The notes beneath the pieces were generated by a model. That model searched no databases. It was not told where the DNA came from and worked only from the letters and a program-made list of their open reading frames with translations. Position numbers and translations under genes: made by a program. From NCBI GenBank assembly GCA_937874315.1, contig CALNAE010000343.1:1-5742 (forward strand): a stretch of 5,742 nucleotides of DNA. The letters run 5' to 3'. Each line of letters begins with the position of its first letter. Positions within the stretch are counted from its first letter, which is position 1. The DNA is from an uncultured Bifidobacterium sp. Its GTDB lineage: Bacteria; Actinomycetota; Actinomycetes; Actinomycetales; Bifidobacteriaceae. Shown here piece by piece: positions 1-5,641 of this stretch.

Positions 1-32
1 TCACGTCAATCACGTCAATCACGTCAATCACG
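1..32. repeat. 9-bp tandem repeat at window edge
   Basis: The unit TCACGTCAA occurs three times head to tail (1-9, 10-18, 19-27), followed by a partial unit TCACG. The array touches the window edge, so its full copy number is unknown. On the minus strand it reads TTGACGTGA. It lies beyond the stop of the SPFH gene and just past an inverted repeat. The 9-bp period keeps reading frame, so it could belong to the end of a gene outside the window, but an intergenic array is equally possible. Confidence 0.85.
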
Positions 33-81
33 AGCGGCCGGGACGACGGACATCCTACTGGGCGCCGACGCCGGCCGCTCG
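31..81 (-). terminator. Long inverted repeat, possible operon terminator
   Basis: CGAGCGGCCGG at 31-41 and CCGGCCGCTCG at 71-81 are perfect 11-bp reverse complements separated by 29 bases. The structure begins 15 bp past the stop codon of the SPFH gene, where the minus-strand transcript should end. The very GC-rich stem would be stable, but no T-tract follows on the minus strand (the tandem repeat TTGACGTGA does) and the loop is long. A factor-assisted terminator, an mRNA 3' end stabiliser or a DNA-level element are all possible. The inverted repeat is certain; its role is inferred. Confidence 0.5.
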
Positions 82-96
82 AGTTTCGACTTATGT

Positions 97-1008
97 CTAC
101 TCAGTGGGCTTGGCACTTGCTCCAGCCGTCAGCATTGCCTCGGTGACCTGGCTGTACATGTCCTTGTAGCCCGAAGGCGTAGAGGCCGGCAGCACCAAGG
201 TCTTGGCATTATTCGATTCGCTCAGCGAACGCAGCACATCGAGGTACTGGTTGAAGAGCACGACGTTGTTGACCTCCGAAATATCCATGCCGACGGCCTG
301 CAGGCTCTTGATCTGGTCGACGATGCCGTTTGCGATTTCACGACGGTAATTGGCCTGGCCCTCGCCCTGCAGACGCGTCTTCTCCGCCTCGGCCGCAGCC
401 TGCGTTTCGATCTGAATGCGTTGCGCCTCGGCACGCTGCCGTGTCGCTTCCTTCTCACGCTGAGCCGCGTTGATGGAATCCATCGCGGTTTTAACCTGTC
501 CGCTGGGATCGATGGCCGTGATCAACGTCTTGACGACGGTGAAACCGAACCGCGCCATTTCGATGCCGACCGTCTTCTGCACGTCGGCCGCGACATCGTC
601 CTTGCGCGCGAACGCGTCGTCAAGGGACAACGAGGGGATGGCCGAACGCAATGCGTCTTCCATATAGGACCGCAGCTGGCCGGCCGGATCACGCAACTCA
701 TAGTATGCCGTGGCCACGTTCTCCGGATTCACGCGGAACTGCGTGGACGCCACAACCGTGACGAAGACGTTGTCAAGCGTCTTCGTTTCTAGTTTCACAT
801 TGAGCTGGTTGACACGCATGTTCGTTTTCATGGCGATGCGGTCGACAACGGGAATCTTGATGTGGATGCCCGCGAACTGAACCTTGTGCAACTTGCCGAA
901 TCGTTCGATGATATATGCCTGCTGCTGCGGCACCACATACAGCGACAATACGAGAATAGCTATGATAAGTACCAGTATGATTATCACAGCCGTGAATCCT
1001 CCACTCAC
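97..1008 (-). CDS. SPFH/band 7 (stomatin/paraslipin-like) membrane protein
   Basis: This 303-aa protein looks like a stomatin/paraslipin of the QmcA type, about 305 aa in E. coli. Such proteins are membrane-anchored, form large oligomers and organise membrane microdomains; the exact role here is unknown. One hydrophobic segment at residues 5-26 anchors the N-terminus. The PQQQAYIIERFGKL stretch at 27-40 is the typical start of the SPFH domain, which runs to about 175. A charged Ala/Glu/Arg/Gln-rich coiled coil follows (about 179-225), then a C-terminal segment to 303. The start is set at GTG 1008 because AAGGAGGG (1020-1013) lies 4 nt upstream; an in-frame ATG at 1059 would place this ribosome binding site inside the gene. 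It follows crcB by 88 bp on the same strand, so it may be the last gene of the fluoride cluster or have its own promoter. Paraslipins often pair with an NfeD protein; none is in the window. Confidence 0.9.
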   Translation of the reverse strand: MSGGFTAVIIILVLIIAILVLSLYVVPQQQAYIIERFGKLHKVQFAGIHIKIPVVDRIAMKTNMRVNQLNVKLETKTLDNVFVTVVASTQFRVNPENVATAYYELRDPAGQLRSYMEDALRSAIPSLSLDDAFARKDDVAADVQKTVGIEMARFGFTVVKTLITAIDPSGQVKTAMDSINAAQREKEATRQRAEAQRIQIETQAAAEAEKTRLQGEGQANYRREIANGIVDQIKSLQAVGMDISEVNNVVLFNQYLDVLRSLSESNNAKTLVLPASTPSGYKDMYSQVTEAMLTAGASAKPTE

Positions 1009-1027
1009 AATGCCCTCCTTGACTTGG

Positions 1028-1044
1028 CCGGGCGAGGTGCCCGG
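1028..1044 (-). other. Hairpin just upstream of the SPFH ribosome binding site
   Basis: CCGGGC (1028-1033) and GCCCGG (1039-1044) form a perfect 6-bp GC-only stem with a 5-nt loop. It ends 7 nt before the AAGGAGGG ribosome binding site of the SPFH gene. No T-run follows, so it is not a standard intrinsic terminator. It could be an mRNA processing or stability element, or simply isolate translation of the last gene. Confidence 0.5.
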
Positions 1045-1057
1045 AACACACGGCACC

Positions 1058-1066
1058 ATCGTATCA
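1058..1066 (-). promoter_or_regulatory. Possible extended -10 promoter for SPFH gene
   Basis: On the minus strand the sequence reads TGATACGAT, which fits the extended -10 pattern TGnTAnnnT (-10 TACGAT at 1063-1058). No good -35 hexamer is seen at the usual distance. Transcription would begin near 1051, giving a leader of about 40 nt that includes the hairpin at 1044-1028. Suggested from pattern only. Confidence 0.25.
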
Positions 1067-1096
1067 GGAGGACTCTTCGGACGGTCTCGGACGCGT

Positions 1097-1456
1097 TCAG
1101 CCGCCTATGATAAAGCCGAGCAACGTGGCCAACACGCTGATCACCAGCATTCCACCGGTGTGCCACAACGCTCGGATCGGTTCATGGGCCTTGATAAGGC
1201 GCACTCCCTCGACGCTGGCGGTGCTGAAGGTCGAAAACCCACCGAGGAATCCCGAACCGAGCAACAGCTTGACCTGCCCGGAACCGGTATGCGCGCTTAG
1301 CCAACCCGTGAGAATGCCCATCAGCAGACAGGCGATGACGTTGACTACGATGGTGCCCAATGGAATCGACAACCGATTGCGCTTGTTCACCCACGTGTCC
1401 AGCAGGAATCGGCAGACGGCTCCGCAGCCTCCGGACAATGCCGCTACGGCGATCAT
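1097..1456 (-). CDS. crcB: CrcB/FluC fluoride channel subunit (second of pair)
   Basis: This 119-aa small membrane protein of the CrcB/Fluc family exports fluoride passively as an antiparallel dimer. Four hydrophobic segments are visible (about 1-19, 32-53, 63-82, 98-118). Family motifs are GGCGAVCRF at 9-17 with the conserved Arg16, Asn39 in GTIVVN, and GFLGGFSTFST at 69-79. Two deviations stand out: Ala42 where Gly is common after VNVI, and FSTA at 77-80 where the Phe box is normally FSTF. The start is the ATG at 1456, which overlaps the stop of the upstream crcB (ATGA, 1456-1453) and has GGGGAGG (1470-1464) 7 nt before it. The frame stays open further upstream to 1819, but that part only shadows the other crcB. 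Translational coupling suggests the two subunits are made together and form a heterodimer. Confidence 0.95.
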   Translation of the reverse strand: MIAVAALSGGCGAVCRFLLDTWVNKRNRLSIPLGTIVVNVIACLLMGILTGWLSAHTGSGQVKLLLGSGFLGGFSTFSTASVEGVRLIKAHEPIRALWHTGGMLVISVLATLLGFIIGG

Positions 1457-1938
1457 CGTTGCGCCTCCCCTGCTTGGATCGAGGTGACGTCGGTATCGCC
1501 AGTATCGCCGGCATCGCCCGTACCCGTCTTGATACGGGCCAGCTTGGAGCCGACGGCAATTCCCAGACCGGCGCAGACCAGACCGACCAGAACGCTGACG
1601 ACCATATACGCCATGCCGATCAGCACCATATGGTGCGTCAATCGAGTATCCGTTTCCAGGATGAAGGTGCTGTACGTCGTATACCCGCCGATGACGCCGG
1701 TGCCGATGCCGAGACGCCAGAGCCTCCTGGCCCCGACGTCCTCGCCGGTCATGCCGACGTATTCCAACAGGCATCCCAACAGGAATGCACCGGTGAAGTT
1801 GATGAGCATGGTCATCCACGGCCAGACGACCGTGGACGGCTGTAATTCACTCAAAGCGATGCGAATGAACGAACCCGCGACCCCCCCGACGAACACGGCG
1901 AGAACGGACTGAACAAGAAGGGTGCTGCGCTGTTTCAC
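1453..1938 (-). CDS. crcB: CrcB/FluC fluoride channel subunit (first of pair)
   Basis: This 161-aa CrcB/Fluc protein is the partner of the 119-aa CrcB encoded directly after it. Family motifs are GGVAGSFIR at 18-26, Asn47 in LINFTGAFLLG (45-55), and GVIGGYTTYSTF at 81-92. Hydrophobic segments lie near 8-29, 41-61, 76-94 and 104-130. The Phe box reads YSTF (89-92), with Tyr in place of the first Phe. A hydrophilic tail from about 132 carries a Gly-Asp-Thr/Ala repeat and is absent from the partner; most family members are only about 120-130 aa. The start is GTG at 1938, overlapping the stop of the usp gene as GTGA. An AGGAG run touches this GTG directly and is too close to act normally; GGGTGG about 10 nt upstream is weak, so translation probably depends on reinitiation after the usp gene. 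Confidence 0.94.
   Translation of the reverse strand: MKQRSTLLVQSVLAVFVGGVAGSFIRIALSELQPSTVVWPWMTMLINFTGAFLLGCLLEYVGMTGEDVGARRLWRLGIGTGVIGGYTTYSTFILETDTRLTHHMVLIGMAYMVVSVLVGLVCAGLGIAVGSKLARIKTGTGDAGDTGDTDVTSIQAGEAQR
1493..1519. repeat. In-frame 9-bp tandem repeat in crcB tail
   Basis: Three near-identical 9-bp units (GTATCGCCA, GTATCGCCG, GCATCGCCC on the plus strand) follow one another, with a decayed fourth unit beginning at 1520. On the minus strand they encode repeats of Gly-Asp-Thr/Ala around residues 139-150 of the 161-aa CrcB. The length is a multiple of three, so copy-number slippage would keep the frame. Confidence 0.75.
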
Positions 1939-2630
1939 TCCTGACGACCACCCTGTTGTTCATAGCCCGCGTCCCGATTCACCGCGTGATCCAAAGCGGG
2001 ACGTGTCCCCGGACCAGTCGTCGTATCGGGATCATCGAGCATGGCATCGTCGCTGGTATCGCGTGGTCGGATCGGGTGTCCGGCATCCGTATGATCGCCC
2101 AACGGGATCACGATCACCGGCACGTTCTGCGCATGCTCCAAGCGCACCGATACGGAGCCGCGTATCCACTCGTTGATGGCGGCCATGGGTCCACGTTCAC
2201 GCGTTCCCACGATAATCGCAGCCGCGCCGAGACGACGAGCCTCAGTGGCCAGTCGTTTGGCGGGATCGCCACCCAGACGTCTAAAGGTCGCGTGCACCCC
2301 ATGTGCCTTGATGATCTGCGTCATGCGCTGCGCCAGCTCGGCGCCGTCACGGAACTGCTGCTCGTCAAGACTGTCGGAATCCAGCGGCTCCTCATGCCCG
2401 TCCACCTCGATCAGCGTCGGGTCGACGAATACGAAGGCGATATTGTGGATCACACCCATTTCGGCCCACCGTACCGCGGTCTCCACGACGCGGTCTGGCT
2501 GCCCCGGCGTAATCCCCACTACGACGGTTCTCGAATCGTATTTGCCACCCGTGGCATCGAGATCGCTGAGCATGTGCTCCCGCCCACCGAGCCCGACGTC
2601 ATGCATATCGGGCGTGTCATTCATCGCCAT
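1935..2630 (-). CDS. Universal stress protein (UspA family), single domain with tails
   Basis: This 231-aa cytoplasmic protein contains one Usp alpha/beta domain at about 33-178. Strand 1 is RTVVVGI (34-40), followed by a GQPDRVVETAVRWA helix. The C-terminal half has LATEARRLGAAAIIVGTRERG (split here as LATEARR 127-133 and IIVGTRERG 139-147), then RGSVSVRLEHAQNVPVIVIP, split as RGSVS (157-161) and PVIVIP (171-176). These match the Usp ATP-binding loop G-x2-G-x9-G-S/T, except that Glu145 replaces the second Gly and the domain's usual early Asp is missing, so nucleotide binding is uncertain. About 32 N-terminal and 53 polar C-terminal residues lie outside the domain and look disordered. The start is ATG 2630, preceded by GGGAGGAG (2643-2636); an upstream in-frame ATG at 2681 would put the ribosome binding site inside the gene. 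It is the first gene after the fluoride riboswitch and overlaps crcB by 4 bp. Its role in fluoride stress is not established. Confidence 0.88.
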   Translation of the reverse strand: MAMNDTPDMHDVGLGGREHMLSDLDATGGKYDSRTVVVGITPGQPDRVVETAVRWAEMGVIHNIAFVFVDPTLIEVDGHEEPLDSDSLDEQQFRDGAELAQRMTQIIKAHGVHATFRRLGGDPAKRLATEARRLGAAAIIVGTRERGPMAAINEWIRGSVSVRLEHAQNVPVIVIPLGDHTDAGHPIRPRDTSDDAMLDDPDTTTGPGTRPALDHAVNRDAGYEQQGGRQE

Positions 2631-2634
2631 ATCC

Positions 2635-2700
2635 GCTCCTCCCGCAATATGTCCCGTCCACAGACCACGTGGGCATCCCATGACAGATCGAAGTAGGAAC
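2635..2700 (-). promoter_or_regulatory. Riboswitch expression platform: SD and possible anti-SD
   Basis: The usp gene has the Shine-Dalgarno GGGAGGAG at 2643-2636, five nt before ATG 2630. The six bases AGGAGC (2640-2635) can pair with GUUCCU (2700-2695; five Watson-Crick pairs and one G-U). GUUCC is also the 3' strand of the aptamer pseudoknot. The two pairings exclude each other, so fluoride binding would free the Shine-Dalgarno. No hairpin with a U-run is seen in the leader, which argues for translational rather than transcriptional control. The pairing is seen; the mechanism is inferred. Confidence 0.45.
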
Positions 2701-2752
2701 CATCAGCGTTATGCGGTTCGGACGCAGGTCCGGGTGGGATCCATCACCACTA
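2690..2752 (-). ncRNA. Fluoride riboswitch (crcB RNA motif)
   Basis: The minus strand shows the signature ends of the fluoride aptamer in the right order: GGTGATGGATCCCACC (2748-2733) and GAAC..GCTGATGGTTCCTAC (2719-2693). GGUG (2748-2745) pairs with CACC (2736-2733). The enclosed GGAUCC (2742-2737) can form the pseudoknot with GGUUCC (2701-2696), with one U-U mismatch. The layout follows the known Thermotoga petrophila aptamer: AAAC, short stem, UGAUGG, six pseudoknot bases, UAC. Two differences are an extra hairpin CGGAC-CUGC-GUCCG (2732-2719) after the first stem, and a later stem of only two pairs (GC 2714-2713 with GC 2707-2706). It lies 60 nt before usp and upstream of two crcB genes, the classic targets of this RNA. 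Fluoride binding normally turns expression on. Confidence 0.88.
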
Positions 2753-2758
2753 GCCGTC

Positions 2759-2764
2759 AGCCTA
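2759..2764 (-). promoter_or_regulatory. Possible -10 box for the fluoride cluster
   Basis: TAGGCT (2764-2759) would place the transcription start near 2752, exactly at the 5' edge of the riboswitch. No clear -35 is present at 16-18 bp. A TTGAAC at 2774-2769 spaced to TAGTGG is the other reading, but it would start transcription inside the aptamer. The box lies 31 bp after the stop of the ABC transporter, with no intrinsic terminator between, so read-through from that gene is also possible. Confidence 0.35.
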
Positions 2765-2794
2765 GCACGTTCAAGAACCAACGGGTGTCGCGGC

Positions 2795-5605
2795 TCATTC
2801 CGTGCGCAGCGCCGTGGCGGGATCCTGCTTGGCCGCCTTGCGCGACGGAATCAGGCCGCCGATCAGGGTCAGCACCACGCTCAACACAATCAGTATGATG
2901 CCGGAAGACACCGGTAGCACGGCATTGACCTGCGTCGTGCCCATGAAATGGTGCAGGATGGCGTTGCCCGGAACGATCAGCACCAACGTGATGCCGACGC
3001 CCAGGAGCCCAGCCAACAGGCCGATGATGCCGGTCTCCGCGTTGAATACCTGCGAGACGTTATGCTTCGAGGCGCCCATGGCGCGCAGGATGCCGATCTC
3101 CTTGGTGCGCTCAAGCACGGAGATGTAGGTGATGATGCCGATCATGATGGAGGAAACCACTAGTGACACGCCGACGAAGGCGATGAGCACGTAGGTGATC
3201 ACGTTGATGATGGTCGTCACGGAATTCATCATCAGACCCACATAATCGGTGTATGTGATCTTATCCGCCTTCGTTGCCTTCGCATTGTATTGGCTGATGG
3301 CGGCGGTGATCGAATTCTTCGCCTCGAAACTGTCCGCGTAGATTTTGATCTCGCTCGGTGCGTCGCGGCTGATCACGCCGAACGTCGTCAGATTGTCGTC
3401 ATAACTGCCGGGCGACACATATTTGTCGTACAACGCCACCAGTTCGGGCTGCGAGGCCTTGGCTATATACGCGTCGTACCGATCGGCCAGCTGCTGCTCA
3501 CTGAGCGCGCCAAGCTCAGCCTCGGCGCTCTGGGCACCCGCGGATCCGCCCGCGGTCGACTTGCTCTGCGCAGCGGCCTGAGTCAGTTGGGTCTTGGCCA
3601 TGCCGGCCTTCTCGCTGACGCCCAACGTGGCGACGTACGCTTTGGCATCCGCGGCCTTGGCCGCGTCATCGGCCGGTTTGAACGTCAGCCCACTGAGCAC
3701 GTTATGCGAAGGATCGGCCTTCTGCGCGGTGACGACGGGGCTGCTGTTTGCCTGATCGATGAGATAGTCGGTCAGGGAACTGGTGTACCCCACACCTGCA
3801 TTCAGCGGCGTGGCCTTGGCGCCATCCACCGGTTTGACGACACCGACGATATCGAGATTGACGGCGGATCCCATCAACTTCTCGATTTCGCTCGCGTCGT
3901 CACCGACGTATTGGTAGCGCCCGTCCGTCCCTTTCACGTATTCGCTGGACGCCGGCAACAACGACAGCTTCTGCTTCATCGCCTTGGCGTAGTCGAGTTT
4001 GCCGACCGTCGGATTGACGGTTTTCCCCGCGTTGACGTCCGTCATGAGCTTCGTATAATCGCTGGAGGGCAGCAGTCCCAGTTCATACAGCGTCGTCAGC
4101 GGAACACGATTGCTCTGGTCCAAGACCAGTACGACCTGATTCTTGTTCGTCGGCCACACGCCGTCGACCACCTTGTAATTGTCGGTGATCACCTTGCTGA
4201 TGAGTTTGCCCCCGGTGCCGGCCATGATCTCACTGAACTCCTGAGGCGACGACGTGGTATCCGATCTGCCGGTAAGCGTCGCGATCTGAGTGGATTGCAT
4301 CGAGGAATAGTCCCCGGTTGAAGCGCTGCTGTTCCCGGCGATTTTATTGGCGACGGTGCTGCCGTTCCCGCCGACCGTGACGCCATCGGCGTTGACCAAC
4401 GTGCCGGACGAATCGTGACTATAGACGGAGAACTTCGAGTCGTAGGAATACTGCACGCCGGCCTTGCCGATGTACTGCCGTATCGAACTCTTCGGATTGT
4501 CGAGATACTTCTTGAACGCGGTGAGGTTGTTCGTGGCGATGCTGCTGGTCAGGTTCGAAGCTCGTTTGATACTCGAATCATCCGGATAGATGCCGGTGCG
4601 ATCCTCATATTTCTGCTGATTGCCGCCGCTGGTCTGTTGGCTGGAACTCAGGATCTTCGACAGATCCCATGTCTGCTGATCGATGGTCAGCGGATAGGCC
4701 GTCATGGTGTCACGCTGGATATTCGTGATGTAGGTATTCACGCCATTGGACACCGACATGATCAGAGCGATGCCGATGATGCCGATCGAGCCCGCGAATG
4801 CGGTGAGGAACGTTCGCGCCTTCTTGGTACGCAGATTGTTGAAGCTGAGCGCCAACGAGGTGACGAAGGACATCGACGCCTTGCCCAGATTGCGGTGCAT
4901 GGCCTTTTCGGGCTCCGCCTCGTCGATGGTGAAGGGATCGGTGTCGTCGCGAATCTGGCCGTCACGCAGCGAAACGGTGCGCGTGGCATACTGGCTCGCC
5001 AACTCCGGATTATGCGTGACCATCACCACCAGACGGTCCTTGGCCACTTCCTGCAGCAGATTCATGATCTGCACGGACGTATCGGAATCCAAGGCGCCCG
5101 TCGGCTCGTCCGCCAAGACGATGTCGGGGTCGTTGACCAATGCCCGAGCAATGGCCACGCGCTGCATCTGGCCGCCGGAGAGCTGGTTGGGTTTCTTGTT
5201 GATATGCTCGCCCAGCCCCACCGTCACCAACGCGCGGCGGGCGCGCTGGCGGCGTTCGGAACGCGAGATGCCTGAAATCGTAAGTGCGAGTTCCACATTC
5301 GACAGCACCGTCTGATGGCCGATGAGGTTATAACTTTGAAATACGAACCCGATGGTGTGGTTGCGATAGGAATCCCAGTCGCGGTCCTTGTACCGTTTGG
5401 TCGACGTACCGTTGATGATCAGGTCGCCGCTGTCGTAGCGGTCGAGTCCGCCGATGATGTTGAGCAACGTCGTTTTCCCGGACCCCGATGGACCAAGAAT
5501 GGCGACGAATTCGCTGTCACGTAGATTGAGGCTCACGTTGTCGAGCGCCTGCTGAACAAAATTGCCGGTCTTGTATTGTTTGGAGATTCCCCGTATTTGC
5601 AGCAT
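2795..5605 (-). CDS. Fused ABC transporter, ATPase plus MacB/FtsX-type permease
   Basis: This 936-aa protein has an ABC ATPase at about 1-225: Walker A GPSGSGKT (38-45), Q-loop Gln90, signature LSGGQ (142-146), Walker B IVLADE (162-167, Glu167 catalytic) and H-loop His198. All catalytic residues are intact. A first membrane helix (about 264-286) is followed by an extracytoplasmic domain of about 500 residues. The C-terminal FtsX-type permease has helices near 802-828, 859-881 and 902-924, with the conserved VLERTKEIGILRAMGASK (831-848). This is MacB topology; the protein would work as a homodimer that moves or expels lipids, peptides or antibiotics by mechanotransmission, not through a pore. 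MacB has about 650 aa, so the external domain here is much larger. An Ala/Ser/Gly-rich stretch lies near 675-696. I see no cysteine. GGGAAGG lies 7 nt before ATG 5605. No MacA-like partner or two-component system is in the window, so the substrate is unknown. Confidence 0.93.
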   Translation of the reverse strand: MLQIRGISKQYKTGNFVQQALDNVSLNLRDSEFVAILGPSGSGKTTLLNIIGGLDRYDSGDLIINGTSTKRYKDRDWDSYRNHTIGFVFQSYNLIGHQTVLSNVELALTISGISRSERRQRARRALVTVGLGEHINKKPNQLSGGQMQRVAIARALVNDPDIVLADEPTGALDSDTSVQIMNLLQEVAKDRLVVMVTHNPELASQYATRTVSLRDGQIRDDTDPFTIDEAEPEKAMHRNLGKASMSFVTSLALSFNNLRTKKARTFLTAFAGSIGIIGIALIMSVSNGVNTYITNIQRDTMTAYPLTIDQQTWDLSKILSSSQQTSGGNQQKYEDRTGIYPDDSSIKRASNLTSSIATNNLTAFKKYLDNPKSSIRQYIGKAGVQYSYDSKFSVYSHDSSGTLVNADGVTVGGNGSTVANKIAGNSSASTGDYSSMQSTQIATLTGRSDTTSSPQEFSEIMAGTGGKLISKVITDNYKVVDGVWPTNKNQVVLVLDQSNRVPLTTLYELGLLPSSDYTKLMTDVNAGKTVNPTVGKLDYAKAMKQKLSLLPASSEYVKGTDGRYQYVGDDASEIEKLMGSAVNLDIVGVVKPVDGAKATPLNAGVGYTSSLTDYLIDQANSSPVVTAQKADPSHNVLSGLTFKPADDAAKAADAKAYVATLGVSEKAGMAKTQLTQAAAQSKSTAGGSAGAQSAEAELGALSEQQLADRYDAYIAKASQPELVALYDKYVSPGSYDDNLTTFGVISRDAPSEIKIYADSFEAKNSITAAISQYNAKATKADKITYTDYVGLMMNSVTTIINVITYVLIAFVGVSLVVSSIMIGIITYISVLERTKEIGILRAMGASKHNVSQVFNAETGIIGLLAGLLGVGITLVLIVPGNAILHHFMGTTQVNAVLPVSSGIILIVLSVVLTLIGGLIPSRKAAKQDPATALRTE

Positions 5606-5621
5606 GGCCCAACCTTCCCGA

Positions 5622-5639
5622 TACCACTACCACCACCAT
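5622..5639 (-). repeat. GGT-rich triplet run in ABC leader
   Basis: The minus strand reads ATGGTGGTGGTAGTGGTA, five copies of a TGGT-like triplet unit, between the candidate promoter and the GGGAAGG ribosome binding site of the ABC gene. It is short and could be an unstructured leader segment that keeps the ribosome binding site open. Confidence 0.5.
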
Positions 5640-5641
5640 TG

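Noticed and set aside
1..32. CRISPR-like array
   Set aside because: The units are only 9 bp and contiguous, with no spacers, so this is a simple tandem repeat.
1623..1636. 14-bp perfect palindrome GCACCATATGGTGC inside crcB
   Set aside because: It is within coding sequence, and a 14-bp palindrome somewhere in a window this size is not improbable by chance.
1457..1819. N-terminal extension of the second crcB to a 240-aa protein
   Set aside because: The added 121 residues shadow the other crcB in another frame; the ATG at 1456 has a strong ribosome binding site and the ATGA overlap typical of coupled genes.
1956..2696. Plus-strand open frame of 246 aa opposite usp
   Set aside because: Covers usp and the riboswitch on the opposite strand; no domain recognised, whereas the minus strand encodes a clear Usp fold.
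2765..2794. Search for an intrinsic terminator after the ABC gene
   Set aside because: No stem followed by a T-run is visible between the stop at 2795 and the riboswitch; only short GCTAG direct repeats.
3290..4321. Plus-strand open frame of 343 aa
   Set aside because: Lies wholly antisense to the ABC transporter, is rich in Arg/Gly/Asp as expected for a GC-driven shadow, and shows no recognisable domain or good ribosome binding site.
4415..5275. Plus-strand open frame of 286 aa
   Set aside because: Antisense to the ABC ATPase and first permease part, where the minus-strand frame has unmistakable catalytic motifs; composition is that of a shadow.
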